Shown: positions 41,191 to 50,928, counted from the stretch's first letter. The stretch: 64,000 bases of DNA from Aquimonas sp046318115 (GCA_046318115.1 JBKCVA010000153.1:12752-76751), one strand, 5' to 3'. Numbers and translations: made by a program. The notes: generated by a model not told the origin, from the sequence alone.

Positions 41191-41213
41191 ACTTACACAG
41201 CGTAGCTGAAACC

Positions 41214-42800
41214 TTACTGGGCGATGACCGGGGCGCGCCAGATCGGGTTGGTGCCACTCAGCGAGACAGACACGTCGGCGATCAGGCGATCGGCGCGGTG
41301 CTTGTGCACGATGGAGTAGTTGGCCAGCACGCCCGGAGTACCGGTGCCCGCGTAGTTGGCAGCCCAGAAGCCGGTGACCGGCAGACCCACCAGTGCGCTG
41401 GTGTTCTGAGCGGTCGCGGTCGGGGTGGCCAGCGGCAGGAAGTTCTGCGTGTTGGAGGTCGCACTCTGGTCGCCCAGAGTGATGCGCGCCCAGCCTTCGT
41501 TGAAGGTGCTGGTAGCGATGTTGCGGGCATAGTACGAACCCAGGACGCCCGAACGGTTGCCGCCGGTCAGGTAGTCGCCGATGTTCGACTGGTTGAAGGT
41601 CACGACCTGGGCTTCGAAGCACAGCTGCGGGATGACCGGGTTCGACGGCGGGGGCGGCGAGAACTGCACGCCACCCTGCTGGGTCTGGGTCGCTTCTTCA
41701 CGATTCCAGAAGCTGATCGCGATCAGCTCACACGCGCCGCCGGCGCTAAGGTCGTAGGCCGCACGGAACGGCAGACGCAGCGGCTGGGCTTCGGTGATGT
41801 GCAGGTTCTTGGTCGGGAAGGTGATGACCCACTCCGACTCGGCGACCAGGTTCGAGGACACGCGGCTGGCGTACTCGTTGTAGATCTCGTTGTGCATGAA
41901 CACAGCCGAGACCGCCTTCAGACCAGCGCCAGTACCCGTGAACGGGAACTGGGTGATGGTGCCGTTGTTGAACACGATCGCCGTGGCCGCGCCCGGAGCG
42001 GTCTGGGCGTCGGCGAGCGACGGAGCCAGCGAACCCGGGTTGGTGTGCAGGTTGGCGGTGGTCGAGATGAAGAAGCCTTCGATGGCGTCAGCGTTGTAGC
42101 TGATGTTGGTGCCGTTCGCCGGGTTCACGATCTCGGCGCCACCGAACAGGCCGCCGCTGGGGGGCAGCATCTGGGCACTGGCGTTGTTGGTCCAGATCGC
42201 GGTGCTGCTCGGAGCAACCCAGGCAGCGATCAGGGCGCCGCAGTTGGCGGGCACACCCTGCGCGTTGTGCTTGGCGGCGGCAGCCAGGCTGCCGGCCGGG
42301 TCCAGCACGCCCATCTCGATCATTTCGAGATGGCCTTCGCGGGTACGGCTCAGAGCGAAGGGACCGTTCACCTTCTCGGTGCCGACGGCGTACTCGAAGT
42401 TCTTGAAGGTCTCACCCGCAGCCGGGATGGCCGGCACGGTGCAGGAGGTGTCGCTGGTGAAAATGCGCGCAGCCGGCGCAGCAGCCGGGCTGGTGCCTTC
42501 CGGACCGTCGGAGACGACAGCGGCGGTCCACACGTCGAACGGCGACATGTAGAGGTTGAAGTCGAGGACTTCCAGCGAGTTGCGGCCTTCCAGGAAGCGG
42601 ACCTTGACGGCCTTGGTCTGGTTGGTCGTGTTGACCACCGAGATCAGGGTGTTGTTGCCCTTGTTCACGGTGTAGTACGGGTAGATCAGGGCCTGGCCCA
42701 GACCGTCCGGGTTGATGTTGACGGCGTTGGAGACGCTCACCAGACCGGCGGCGCCCACGATGCCTGCGACCACGGCAGTGGTCAGAGAACTCTTTTTCAT
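41214..42800 (-). CDS. Large exported protein of unknown function
   Basis: 528 residues. Signal peptide MKKSSLTTAVVAGIVGAAGLVSVSNA. The mature protein is beta-rich and starts VNINPDGLGQALIYPYYTVNKGNNTLISVVNTT, a conserved-looking opening. It has few charged residues and alternating polar runs, as seen in secreted or surface beta-sandwich proteins. The stretch SFWNREEATQTQQGGVQFSPPPPSNPVIPQLC has a proline-rich linker. Ribosome site GGAGT eleven bases before ATG 42800 is good, so expression should be strong. A candidate type II secretion or surface protein by location, not proven. Confidence 0.78.
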   Translation of the reverse strand: MKKSSLTTAVVAGIVGAAGLVSVSNAVNINPDGLGQALIYPYYTVNKGNNTLISVVNTTNQTKAVKVRFLEGRNSLEVLDFNLYMSPFDVWTAAVVSDGPEGTSPAAAPAARIFTSDTSCTVPAIPAAGETFKNFEYAVGTEKVNGPFALSRTREGHLEMIEMGVLDPAGSLAAAAKHNAQGVPANCGALIAAWVAPSSTAIWTNNASAQMLPPSGGLFGGAEIVNPANGTNISYNADAIEGFFISTTANLHTNPGSLAPSLADAQTAPGAATAIVFNNGTITQFPFTGTGAGLKAVSAVFMHNEIYNEYASRVSSNLVAESEWVITFPTKNLHITEAQPLRLPFRAAYDLSAGGACELIAISFWNREEATQTQQGGVQFSPPPPSNPVIPQLCFEAQVVTFNQSNIGDYLTGGNRSGVLGSYYARNIATSTFNEGWARITLGDQSATSNTQNFLPLATPTATAQNTSALVGLPVTGFWAANYAGTGTPGVLANYSIVHKHRADRLIADVSVSLSGTNPIWRAPVIAQ

Positions 42801-43033
42801 CACAACACTCCTAAATTCAACCACAGGGCTTTTTGTGCTTTTGCCAACCGACCAACCGCACGCCATGACGGCGGTGTTCCACCCGCCTTACATGGGCGAG
42901 GTTAGACAAGAGCGCTGGCAGTCTGCCACATCGATACAGGCCACGCAACGCCACCTGAAGCAGTCGTCACAGGCGCGGTCCCGAACGGCTTGGGCCGGCT
43001 CCGCCCCGCCCGGGAGCCAAGCCCAAAGGACGT

Positions 43034-43055
43034 GGGCCGCGCTGAAGCGCGGCCC
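43034..43055. terminator. Hairpin downstream of the lipoprotein gene
   Basis: Perfect 9-bp stem GGGCCGCGC / GCGCGGCCC with loop TGAA, eight bases after the lipoprotein stop codon. There is no T run on the minus strand; on the plus strand it is followed by GAAAACC. A weak terminator or mRNA 3'-end stabiliser. Confidence 0.5.
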
Positions 43056-43062
43056 GAAAACC

Positions 43063-43506
43063 TCAGCCGGACACGTTTTCCGGCACGTGATACCAGAATT
43101 CACCGGACTTCAGCCAGCGCTCGGTGACGAACCCGAAACTCTGGATTTCCCCCACGCCCGCCTGGCGGGACACCACCGTGAAGGTCACCTTCAGGTTGAC
43201 CTCGCAGAAGCTGCCGACATCGATGCAACTGTGGGAGTGGTACTCCACGGCCATCCAGCGCACCGGACGGGTGGTCATCGCGGCGATGTACTCCTCACGA
43301 TTGCGTGTGCTGCGGTAGCCAGGGCTCAGGAGGTCCCACGCCTGATCCGCGCGCTTGGCGATGAGGTGCTCCCAACGCTCGACCGGGCGAGTCGTCAACT
43401 GTTCGTCGTCTGAGGGCACGACAGCCGTCGGCTTGGCACCGCCGCCCGCTGCGCAGGCAGCGAGGAGGGGCAACATCAAGATCAGAAAGATGTGCTTTGG
43501 ATGCAT
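43063..43506 (-). CDS. Lipoprotein of unknown function
   Basis: 147 residues. Lipobox LLAAC at residue 18 after a short signal peptide, so it is probably lipid-anchored. The mature domain (VERWEHLIAKRADQAWDLLSPGYRS... MAVEYHSHSCIDVGSFCEVNLKVTFTVV... GFVTERWLKSGEFWYHVPE) has two or three cysteines and a nuclear-transport-factor-2-like look. It lies immediately downstream of the secretin gene (52 bases) and may be cotranscribed with the Xps operon, but no Xps gene of this type is known to me. Confidence 0.75.
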   Translation of the reverse strand: MHPKHIFLILMLPLLAACAAGGGAKPTAVVPSDDEQLTTRPVERWEHLIAKRADQAWDLLSPGYRSTRNREEYIAAMTTRPVRWMAVEYHSHSCIDVGSFCEVNLKVTFTVVSRQAGVGEIQSFGFVTERWLKSGEFWYHVPENVSG

Positions 43507-43558
43507 TGGTATACCTCTTCTTCAGAAATTTGGAGTCCGCGTAGCCCCCGCTGATCGC

Positions 43559-45826
43559 TCAGGGCTGGTCACCAGGCGTTTCGTTGATCACTCCGAAGGG
43601 CTGGAGGCCGCGGAACTGGCGCAGATAGTCTCGCGTGACGTTCTGCGCGTCCTCCCCGCTGGCCACCACTCTGGGGGTGATGAGAACCACGAGCTCGCGT
43701 CGACTCGATATGCGGTTCTGTTGGCCGAAGAGCCCGCCAAGCACCGGGATCCGGCTTATGAAGGGAAGTCCGCCCTTGCCACGCGAGTTGGAGTCACTGA
43801 TGAGGCCACCCAGCACGAGAGTGTCGCCCGATTGGACCGCGACTTCGGTTGTCAGAGTCTTGTTGTCGACGGTCGGGTTGGTGTTGTCTCCGGAGAACTT
43901 TGGAGTGCTGTCATCCTGAGAGATCTCCATGAAGACGAGCCCACCCGGATTGACCCGCGGAGTGACATCCAGCGTTACTCCCGTCTGCAGGAACTGAGTG
44001 AACGAGTTCGTGGTTCCAGTCCCACCACCGACGCCCGTGCCCGGCAGAGCTCCGATTGACACACTCTGCACCGGGACCTGACTGCCGACGTTGATCGTAG
44101 CGCTCTTGTTGTTGAGGACCATGATCGAGGGCGCAGCCACAACCCGGGTCTCGCTCACCGAGTCCAGCAGGTTGATGATTGCCTGCATGCTCCCGCCCGG
44201 AATCACGTTCCAGCGAGCTCCGCCCGGGTTGATGTTGCCGCCCAGTGAGCTGAAGTTCGATCGACTGGTCGCGATCGACCGGACCACCGCGCTCTCGATC
44301 TCGTTCTCCAGAAACCAACTGACCCCCCATTGGAGGGTGTCGTTGAGGCTAACGTCCAACACCCTCGCCTCGATATGCACCTGCAGCGGGATCTGATCAA
44401 GTCGTTCGATCACCCGGCGGATCGATTCCCACTGTTGGCTGGTGGCCTTGACCAGCAGCTGGTTGTTTTCTTCGATGGCTGAGACGCGCACGTTCTCTTC
44501 GGAGCCCAGCGCGATGCCGCCGGCCGCATCGACCACCGGGCCCGAGATGCCTGCGGCTCCGGGGATTCCCGGAGCGCCGCCCGCAGAAGGCGGACTACCC
44601 ACCCCGAACGCGATCTCGGTGGCGTCCACCTTCGCTGGCTCGGGATTGTTGTCGAAGCGCGGCTGCTCGCCGCGACCCAGCGTGCTGGCACGGACCGGAT
44701 CGAGCCCCGGCGCGACCGTGCCCGACGTAGAGGCGGTCTGCTGCCGCGGCTGGCCGCCGAAGATCTCGCCGAGCGTTCCGGCCAGATCGGTCGCCTTGAC
44801 GTTCTTGACGTCATAGACGTAGAGACGGGAACCGCTCTGGGTGCCGCCCGCATCGAGGCGCTCGATCCACTCCTGGACCTGCGCCAGATACTTCGGCTGA
44901 GGGGTGATGACGATGATCGAGTTGACGCCTTCCAGGGCGATGAAGCGGAACATGCCGGACAGCGGCGTACCCGCGCCTTCACCGAAGACCTTGTCAAGCT
45001 CGGTCACCACCTTGGCCGCTTCAGCCTGCTCCAGGCGATAGGTGCCGACCGACATGCCCGCCAGCCAGTCGACGTCGAAGATCTCGACGGTCTGCTGATA
45101 GTTGGCCAGTTCGGCGGCGGTACCGGCCAGCACCAGCATGTTGCGGGCCGGGTCGACGTTGATGATGCCCTCGGGCTTGGCGTAGGGCTTGAGCAGCTTC
45201 TCCATCTCGACGGCCGAGATGTACTGCAACGGCACCGCGCGCACCTCATAGCCACGGGCGCTGGCCGCGGAGCCCGTACGCGGCGTCAGATTGCCCGGCA
45301 ATGCCTGTGCGACGGGCAGGATCGTGTACCTGCCGTCCTGCCAGACCGCAGTGGCGTTGTTCCAGCGCAACAACATCTCGAGGATGGACAGGGCCTGATC
45401 GCCGCGCAGCGGCTTGGCGGTTGAGAAGGTCACCGTGCCCTGCACACCCGGGGCGATGACGTAGTTCTCCTGCAGGAAGTCCCCCAGGATGGCCTTGACC
45501 ACCGCATGCAGGGATTCGCCTTCGAAGTTGAACGTGACCTCTCCGGTGGCACCTGCACCCGCTGGCCCGCGACTGGCGAGATCACGGTTGATGAAACTGC
45601 CGGTGCCCAGACGGACGGCCTCGGGTTCCGCTTCGGCGTCTTTGTCGGCGACATCGAGACTCTGATCCGTATCTGCGCTCGAACCCTCTGAAGGCTCGGG
45701 GTCACGTACCAGTGTCTGGCTGGGCTGAGGGCGGGATTCGAGCGGGGCATAGCCACCGGTGCTTGCGCAGCCGCTGAGAAGGACCAGGCTCGCACTGATG
45801 AACAGACCGAGGATGCGTTGGTTCAC
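43559..45826 (-). CDS. xpsD: Type II secretion outer-membrane secretin (lipoprotein)
   Basis: 755 residues, matching Xanthomonas XpsD in size. The start is GTG 45826, with AGGAGT eight bases upstream; longer readings enter the xpsN gene. The N terminus has a signal and lipobox (LVLLSGC), so it is a lipoprotein like XpsD. An N0-like domain (EVTFNFEGESLHAVVKAIL) and N1-N3 repeats follow (VPLQYISAVEMEKLLKPYA, YRLEQAEAAKVVTELDKVF, VYDVKNVKATDLAGTLGEIF). The secretin C domain (VHIEARVLDVSLNDTLQWGVSWF, LLDSVSETRVVAAPSIMVLNN, and a final GGLISDSNSRGKGGLPFISRIPVLGGLF) completes it. It makes the outer-membrane gated channel. Confidence 0.96.
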   Translation of the reverse strand: MNQRILGLFISASLVLLSGCASTGGYAPLESRPQPSQTLVRDPEPSEGSSADTDQSLDVADKDAEAEPEAVRLGTGSFINRDLASRGPAGAGATGEVTFNFEGESLHAVVKAILGDFLQENYVIAPGVQGTVTFSTAKPLRGDQALSILEMLLRWNNATAVWQDGRYTILPVAQALPGNLTPRTGSAASARGYEVRAVPLQYISAVEMEKLLKPYAKPEGIINVDPARNMLVLAGTAAELANYQQTVEIFDVDWLAGMSVGTYRLEQAEAAKVVTELDKVFGEGAGTPLSGMFRFIALEGVNSIIVITPQPKYLAQVQEWIERLDAGGTQSGSRLYVYDVKNVKATDLAGTLGEIFGGQPRQQTASTSGTVAPGLDPVRASTLGRGEQPRFDNNPEPAKVDATEIAFGVGSPPSAGGAPGIPGAAGISGPVVDAAGGIALGSEENVRVSAIEENNQLLVKATSQQWESIRRVIERLDQIPLQVHIEARVLDVSLNDTLQWGVSWFLENEIESAVVRSIATSRSNFSSLGGNINPGGARWNVIPGGSMQAIINLLDSVSETRVVAAPSIMVLNNKSATINVGSQVPVQSVSIGALPGTGVGGGTGTTNSFTQFLQTGVTLDVTPRVNPGGLVFMEISQDDSTPKFSGDNTNPTVDNKTLTTEVAVQSGDTLVLGGLISDSNSRGKGGLPFISRIPVLGGLFGQQNRISSRRELVVLITPRVVASGEDAQNVTRDYLRQFRGLQPFGVINETPGDQP

Positions 45827-45926
45827 GCGTGTGACTCCTGCAACGGGGGCCGCGGTGGCAGCCCCGGGCTTGGGGACGGCGACAGAACGCCCTTCCCGGT
45901 GAAGGTTCCCGGCGACGGCGGACAAA

Positions 45927-46646
45927 TCACTGGCGGGCACGCTCTGCCTCCTCGCGCATCTGACGACGACGCTCCTCGATCCGACGGCGGATCATCTCGG
46001 CGCGAGCTTCCGGCGTATCGACGGCTGCAGGCTGGGGCTGGCCGTCGGCGCCGACGACCGGCGCCGAACCGTCCGCAGGCGGCTGAGCTTGCGCAGGGGG
46101 AGCATCCACAGGCGTCGGAGGTTGGCCACCGGTGCCATCGAAGACGCGCAGTTCGAAAGACTTGCGCCCGCCCCCGCCCTCGAACACCGCGCCGCGAGGC
46201 GCCAGCTCAACGAGCGTCCAGCCCGAAAGCTCGGCCTGCAGGGGCTGGCCAACCGCGACGGTTTGGCTCTTGCCCGAGGGCGTGTGCTGAACGATGGCGA
46301 TCTGCTTGTCTCCACTCTTGATGACGCTGGTGAGGATGAACTCAGGCGGCGGCGTCACCCCGCCCTCGGCCTCGCCCCCGCCTTGCTCGGGCGCGACCGG
46401 CAAAGGGCGACGATCGAAGTTGAACAAGGGCCGGTCACCGATGGCGGCGTAACTGCCCACGCCTTCCAGCGTACTGACCGCCTGCTCGAGGTTGATCGCG
46501 GGGAGCGGGGCAACCAGCGAGGGGTCGTCCGGCAGTGTGCCGTAGCGACCGCCGAGACCGGCAACGCCCAGCGCCGCGAAGCCGGCGCTCCACGCGGTGG
46601 CTGCGCCAAGGGCGGCGGTCAGCAGAATCTGCGAGCGACTCGCCAT
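45927..46646 (-). CDS. xpsN: Type II secretion protein XpsN (GspC-like)
   Basis: 239 residues. One N-terminal transmembrane helix (TAALGAATAWSAGFAALGVAGL), then a periplasmic homology region (FILTSVIKSGDKQIAIVQHTPSGKSQTVAVGQPLQAELSGWTLVEL), and a Pro-rich C terminus ending in a charged helix. XpsN fills the GspC place, linking the inner-membrane platform to the secretin. The ATG 46646 overlaps the xpsM stop (TGATG) and has GGGAGG upstream. Last but one gene of the operon. Confidence 0.9.
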   Translation of the reverse strand: MASRSQILLTAALGAATAWSAGFAALGVAGLGGRYGTLPDDPSLVAPLPAINLEQAVSTLEGVGSYAAIGDRPLFNFDRRPLPVAPEQGGGEAEGGVTPPPEFILTSVIKSGDKQIAIVQHTPSGKSQTVAVGQPLQAELSGWTLVELAPRGAVFEGGGGRKSFELRVFDGTGGQPPTPVDAPPAQAQPPADGSAPVVGADGQPQPAAVDTPEARAEMIRRRIEERRRQMREEAERARQ

Positions 46647-47248
46647 CAACCACCTCCCTGCGGGCGCAGATAGCCGTGCGCGTTGAAGGAAACGTCGACG
46701 TAGCCGACGAACACCTCGCCGCCTGGCGTGGACGGCATGCGCCTCGCGATGATGTTGAGCTCCGACAGGAACAGCTGCGGACTGCCGCTCTCGAGCTCAT
46801 GCAGCACCGGATACAGGTGCTCCAACTCGCAGCGCAGCCGCACCTGGATGGTCACGCGCTCGAATTTCTCCGCCTGCTGGCCGCGCATGGGCTGGCTGTT
46901 GATCACCAGACAGCGCTCCGGCTGCCCCTGCCGCTCCACCGCGCTCTGGATGCGCATGATCAGCGCGGGGGCGGCCAGATCGAAGCTGGTTTCGGAAAGA
47001 AACCCGGGGTTGCCTGCCTCGAAGGCACGCACCTCGGCGAGACGCGCCTCGATCTCCTCGCGCTGGGAAGCATTGGCACGCAGCCGCTGCTCCTGCTCGC
47101 GCTGCTCGATGAAGCCGGCGCGCGCCTCCATGAACGGCTCGACAAACCACCAGTGCACGAAGAACAGGTAGACCAGACCGAGCACGAGGCCGAGCAGGCC
47201 CAGGGCGAGCCAGCGGCTCTGTTGAGGCGTGAGGCTACCGGGCGTCAT
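46646..47248 (-). CDS. xpsM: Type II secretion protein M
   Basis: 200 residues. One N-terminal transmembrane helix (LALGLLGLVLGLVYLFFVHWW), a coiled-coil EEIEARLAEVRAFE, and a periplasmic ferredoxin-like domain. It partners XpsL in the inner-membrane platform. Start overlaps the xpsL stop by four bases. Confidence 0.9.
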   Translation of the reverse strand: MTPGSLTPQQSRWLALGLLGLVLGLVYLFFVHWWFVEPFMEARAGFIEQREQEQRLRANASQREEIEARLAEVRAFEAGNPGFLSETSFDLAAPALIMRIQSAVERQGQPERCLVINSQPMRGQQAEKFERVTIQVRLRCELEHLYPVLHELESGSPQLFLSELNIIARRMPSTPGGEVFVGYVDVSFNAHGYLRPQGGG

Positions 47249-48369
47249 GGCTGGGCCTTCGGGTCAGGCCCATACGTGGCGTTGATCGTGAACATGTCGC
47301 GGGATACGCGGGGCTCCTGCTGGACGCCACCGTTCAGCGCAGCATCCTTGAGGACACCAGACTTCTGCAGTTCGCCGACCAGCTTCAGGGCCTGTGCGCT
47401 GTAGCCACTGAGGCTGACCTGGTTGCCGCTCACCGACAACCGGGTGAGGAAGGTGTCATCCGGAAGACGCTGGGTCACTTCATCCAGCAGCAACACCATC
47501 GAGGCCTGGGTCTGCTTCTGCACCGCGAGAAAATTGGCCGCTGCTGCGGCGTCTTCGAGTTGGGCCCGCAGCGCACCGACTTCACGCGCACGCTCCCGCT
47601 GCGACTGCACCAGGGCTTCCATCTCAGCCACCGCGGCGCGCCTGTTCTCGACCACTTGGCTGAGTCCGAAAAACACCAGCACTACGCTCGCACACAGCAG
47701 ACCGAACTGGATGAGCGGCTGGGTACGCGGCTGCCGCGCTCTGCGCTCGACGGGCAGCAGATTCACGCCAAGCCGCTGGCCGCGACCATCGAGCACATCG
47801 ACAGCGGCCAAACGCTCGGCAAGTCCGGACACAGCGGCCACCGCGTCGTCCAGCACCGTGCGTGGCACCACCACCAGTTCCACCTGGACCTGCTTGGCGC
47901 CTGCATCCTGTCGCAGCACGCGGCTGGCGAAGTACACCTGCTCGGGCTTGAAGGGCGTCTGCCGGTCCAACTCGAAGCCGAGCACCGCGTCGAGATTCTC
48001 AAGCGCGGCTACGGGCAACGACAGCGTTCGGCGCAAGACCCTCGCCGCGGGTAGGCCGAAAACCAGTGGCAACTCGCGAAGGTTGTCATCGATATCGGCC
48101 ACGAACCGCTGGCTCCAGCCGGCAGGCTCGCCGTCAAGCTCAAGCAGAACGGTTCGGCGCGTCGCTCGCTCCAGTTCGAGACTGACCCCTTCGCCTGTGG
48201 CCGACAGCAACAGGCAGGCCTGCTCCACCGCCAGGGCCTCACGCCAGCGGGGGGGCAGGAAAGAAAGCAGCTCGCCCGTCCACCAGCGCCAGAAGTGTGG
48301 CAACGGTGTCTGGGCCAGGCGCGACCGCAGTCGCGCAAGCAGCGGGTTCAAGGCATCCGCCAGTGTCAT
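47245..48369 (-). CDS. xpsL: Type II secretion protein L
   Basis: 374 residues. The cytoplasmic N-terminal part (about 1-235) is an actin-like domain that docks the XpsE ATPase; a transmembrane helix (FGLLCASVVLVFFGL, about 245-260) follows, then a periplasmic coiled-coil and a small GspL C-terminal domain (DDTFLTRLSVSGNQVSLSGYSAQALKLVGEL). Start ATG 48369 (MTLADALN) is chosen because the longer reading has no family residues. Confidence 0.88.
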   Translation of the reverse strand: MTLADALNPLLARLRSRLAQTPLPHFWRWWTGELLSFLPPRWREALAVEQACLLLSATGEGVSLELERATRRTVLLELDGEPAGWSQRFVADIDDNLRELPLVFGLPAARVLRRTLSLPVAALENLDAVLGFELDRQTPFKPEQVYFASRVLRQDAGAKQVQVELVVVPRTVLDDAVAAVSGLAERLAAVDVLDGRGQRLGVNLLPVERRARQPRTQPLIQFGLLCASVVLVFFGLSQVVENRRAAVAEMEALVQSQRERAREVGALRAQLEDAAAAANFLAVQKQTQASMVLLLDEVTQRLPDDTFLTRLSVSGNQVSLSGYSAQALKLVGELQKSGVLKDAALNGGVQQEPRVSRDMFTINATYGPDPKAQP

Positions 48370-48412
48370 GCGCCAGCTTCGAGTGGTTGGGACGGGGAAA
48401 GGACCGGAGTCC

Positions 48413-49318
48413 TCACAGCGCGCTCGTGTCCTGCCAGCGCAGGACACTGAAAGCACGACCGGAAATACCGGAGCCTCCGAGTCGCAGAGTCACCCGAAGT
48501 TCCGTGAAAGCGCCGTTCGGAAGGGTGGCACGCGACTCGATACTATACGTCCCGGTGCCCCCCTCTGCCACGAGCGGCGTGCCATCGGGCAGGGTCGGAG
48601 GCGGCAGCCCCAAGCCCGGGAGCCAAGCGTGCCGCTGTTCGATCAGCATCTGCGCCATGACCGGGTCGATGTTCGGGAAAGACCGGATCACCTCGATCGG
48701 GGCGTAGGCGAGATTGGGCACCGCCTGACCGGAATAGACCGTCAGCGCCGGCGCCACCCGCCGGTAGAGCTCCGGGTTCATGCCCATCACCTGCTCCAAC
48801 TCGGCCGCGAGATCGAAAGGAGCGTCCTTCGCGCCATAGGGATAGCCCTCGGCCCGGTAGTCGTCGTCTTCAGCGCCATTCAGCAGCTTGAGATCGTCAC
48901 CATCACGCCAGTCCAGGATGGCATCGGCCAGGGCCGAGGCCTGGGGCAGTTCAACCCCCGCCCCTACGAACAGGTTGGCCAGCGTCTGCGGCTCGGCGGC
49001 GTTCAGGTCGATGAGGCCGGACTCATCGGTGATCCGGATCGAGATCTCGGACTCCTCGAACTGCACCCGGTACTCGCGGCCGTCGGGAAGCCAGCGGAGG
49101 AGCGGGTCCGGAAGCGACAGCGCCCAGGCGGCCTGGTTGACGCCGGCTTCCGCGGCGTATCGTGCCCGCGTGCTGTCGAACAGATGCCGCGACTGCAGGG
49201 ATTCGGTCCGGGTGACCAGGGCGAAGCTGGCCAACAGCAGGGTCAGCAACGCCAGCAGCCAGAGCACGAACACGAGGGCGACACCGCGGGCGCCGGAGCG
49301 CGGGCATGGGCGGCTCAT
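48413..49318 (-). CDS. xpsK: Type II secretion minor pseudopilin K
   Basis: 301 residues. Prepilin-type leader with cleavage after Gly (ARGVALVFVLWLL); the usual glutamate at +5 is absent, as is normal for GspK. The long C-terminal domain (RITDESGLIDLNAAEPQTLANLF, DAILDWRDGDD) is the GspK alpha-domain that caps the pseudopilus. It overlaps xpsJ by four bases. Confidence 0.93.
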   Translation of the reverse strand: MSRPCPRSGARGVALVFVLWLLALLTLLLASFALVTRTESLQSRHLFDSTRARYAAEAGVNQAAWALSLPDPLLRWLPDGREYRVQFEESEISIRITDESGLIDLNAAEPQTLANLFVGAGVELPQASALADAILDWRDGDDLKLLNGAEDDDYRAEGYPYGAKDAPFDLAAELEQVMGMNPELYRRVAPALTVYSGQAVPNLAYAPIEVIRSFPNIDPVMAQMLIEQRHAWLPGLGLPPPTLPDGTPLVAEGGTGTYSIESRATLPNGAFTELRVTLRLGGSGISGRAFSVLRWQDTSAL

Positions 49319-50031
49319 TGCTGGGGCCTGTTCGGGCTGTCGCTCTCGCGATCACGGCGCTGGCGTGAGAACGGCAGACGGCTGTAGAAGCTGCTGACCG
49401 AGCCCGCTGCACCGGCATGGACGGGCACCTCGAATTGCGGCCAGTTCTGGGGACGCTCCGCGGGAAACTCGGCGACCAACCGGACCATCATCGGCAGGAA
49501 CTGCGGATAGTCCCAATCGCGGCTCCAGGGCAGCAGTTCGCCGTTCTCATCGACCGAGCGGTACTCGAACCAGGCATCCTGCAGCCCCTCGAGGATCACG
49601 ACCGGCGGCCGCTCATTCATCGCGCCGCGGGCATCGTCATAGCCGTTCAGAAGCGCATGGGTGAATTCGATCCGCTTCAGACCGCGCTCGCCGCTGCCAA
49701 TGCTGATGCGCTGCACATGAGGACCGCCACGGGCGAGATGCCCGGGCATGGGCGCCACGAACTTGAGGTCGCGATCGCCGCCCTCGAAGACGAAGACCAT
49801 GCCGAGGTCGTCAGTACGTTCGAACGGGAGCGCCAAGGCCTGGGAGAGCTGTCGACGCAGGAATTCCTGAGCGATACGCACGCTGTCGGTGCGATTGACC
49901 AGGGCCTCGCCCGACCGCACCGCACGCACGCTGCTGGACAATGCCGCCATCGCGCCGAGGATCATCAGCGCCAGCAGGCTGGTGGCGATGAGAATCTCCA
50001 CCAGCGTGAAACCTTGGCCACGGCGAATCAT
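49315..50031 (-). CDS. xpsJ: Type II secretion minor pseudopilin J
   Basis: 238 residues. Prepilin leader MIRRGQG followed by FTLVEILIATSLLALMILGAM with Glu at +5. The C-terminal domain matches GspJ in size and pattern. It forms the pseudopilus tip with GspI and GspK. It overlaps xpsI by four bases. Confidence 0.93.
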   Translation of the reverse strand: MIRRGQGFTLVEILIATSLLALMILGAMAALSSSVRAVRSGEALVNRTDSVRIAQEFLRRQLSQALALPFERTDDLGMVFVFEGGDRDLKFVAPMPGHLARGGPHVQRISIGSGERGLKRIEFTHALLNGYDDARGAMNERPPVVILEGLQDAWFEYRSVDENGELLPWSRDWDYPQFLPMMVRLVAEFPAERPQNWPQFEVPVHAGAAGSVSSFYSRLPFSRQRRDRESDSPNRPQQ

Positions 50032-50501
50032 TCGCCACCTCCCTCCGAAGGGGGCGCGGTGGCCGGGGCAATGGGCACATTGGGATCCGGCGTCATCGCC
50101 CTCAACGTGGAGAATCGGGCGCTGCGCTCGTTCGTGCCTGCGGGCCAGCGGATCGTCAGGTCCAGCCGGAACAGCTGCACTGCGCTCAGACCGGCGGCCA
50201 GCGGACTGTCGACCTGCAGTGGGACGTCATAGGGTGTGACCTCGATCTCCCACTGGTAATCGCCTTCGAGGCGGCCGCTGCTGCGCCCCGGCTCAAGCCT
50301 TTCGCCGACGCCATGCATATCCAACAGGGACTGGGCCAGCAGCGCCGCCTGGGTCTGTTCGGCGGCGATCCGGCTCTGCCGCAGGCCGGCCGTGGCGATT
50401 TGCATGCACACGCCCACCGCGACGGCGAACACGGCGAGCGCGATCACCACTTCGATCAGGGTAAAACCCCGTTGGCGCACGTCAGCGGCTACCCGGCTCA
50501 C
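50028..50501 (-). CDS. xpsI: Type II secretion minor pseudopilin I
   Basis: 157 residues. Prepilin leader ending RQRG before FTLIEVVIALAVFAVAVGVC (Glu at +5). GspI organises the pseudopilus tip. The ORF overlaps xpsH by 20 bases. Confidence 0.92.
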   Translation of the reverse strand: MSRVAADVRQRGFTLIEVVIALAVFAVAVGVCMQIATAGLRQSRIAAEQTQAALLAQSLLDMHGVGERLEPGRSSGRLEGDYQWEIEVTPYDVPLQVDSPLAAGLSAVQLFRLDLTIRWPAGTNERSARFSTLRAMTPDPNVPIAPATAPPSEGGGE

Positions 50502-50928
50502 GCAGCTTCACCTCACCCGTCAGCCAGTTGATGTCGATCCGCCAGACGGTGTCGCCGCGGGACAGCTCGATGTTGCCGCCGGTGGAGGAGCCATCCGGGA
50601 AGAAGCGGATGCCGCCCTCGCTCTGGCTGAGCATCTCCTGACGCGCGGTCTCGATCGCAAGCTCGAACTTGGGGGGCAATTGCACCGGCGGCCGATTGGC
50701 GGCGCGGTAGCTCTTCTGGTCGAGATTGAGCGTGAGCACCTGGGCCTCGCGCTTCACGATGGCCTGGCCGCGGGTATAGCGCAGTGCGGCCACCAGATCG
50801 CGGCTGGCGCCGCGCATCTGCTGGCCGGTCAAGCTATAGCCCATGGCGCCGGCAAGCATCGCGACTGCGAAGGCAATGATGGCCGCCACCACCAGGACTT
50901 CCACCAGGCTGAAGCCGCGTGCGCGCAT
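50482..50928 (-). CDS. xpsH: Type II secretion minor pseudopilin H
   Basis: 148 residues. Very short leader MRARG, then FSLVEVLVVAAIIAFAVAMLAGAMG. The globular region (ALRYTRGQAIVKREAQVLTLNLDQKSYR) matches the GspH/FimT family. It sits between the major pseudopilin and the tip genes. Confidence 0.92.
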   Translation of the reverse strand: MRARGFSLVEVLVVAAIIAFAVAMLAGAMGYSLTGQQMRGASRDLVAALRYTRGQAIVKREAQVLTLNLDQKSYRAANRPPVQLPPKFELAIETARQEMLSQSEGGIRFFPDGSSTGGNIELSRGDTVWRIDINWLTGEVKLREPGSR

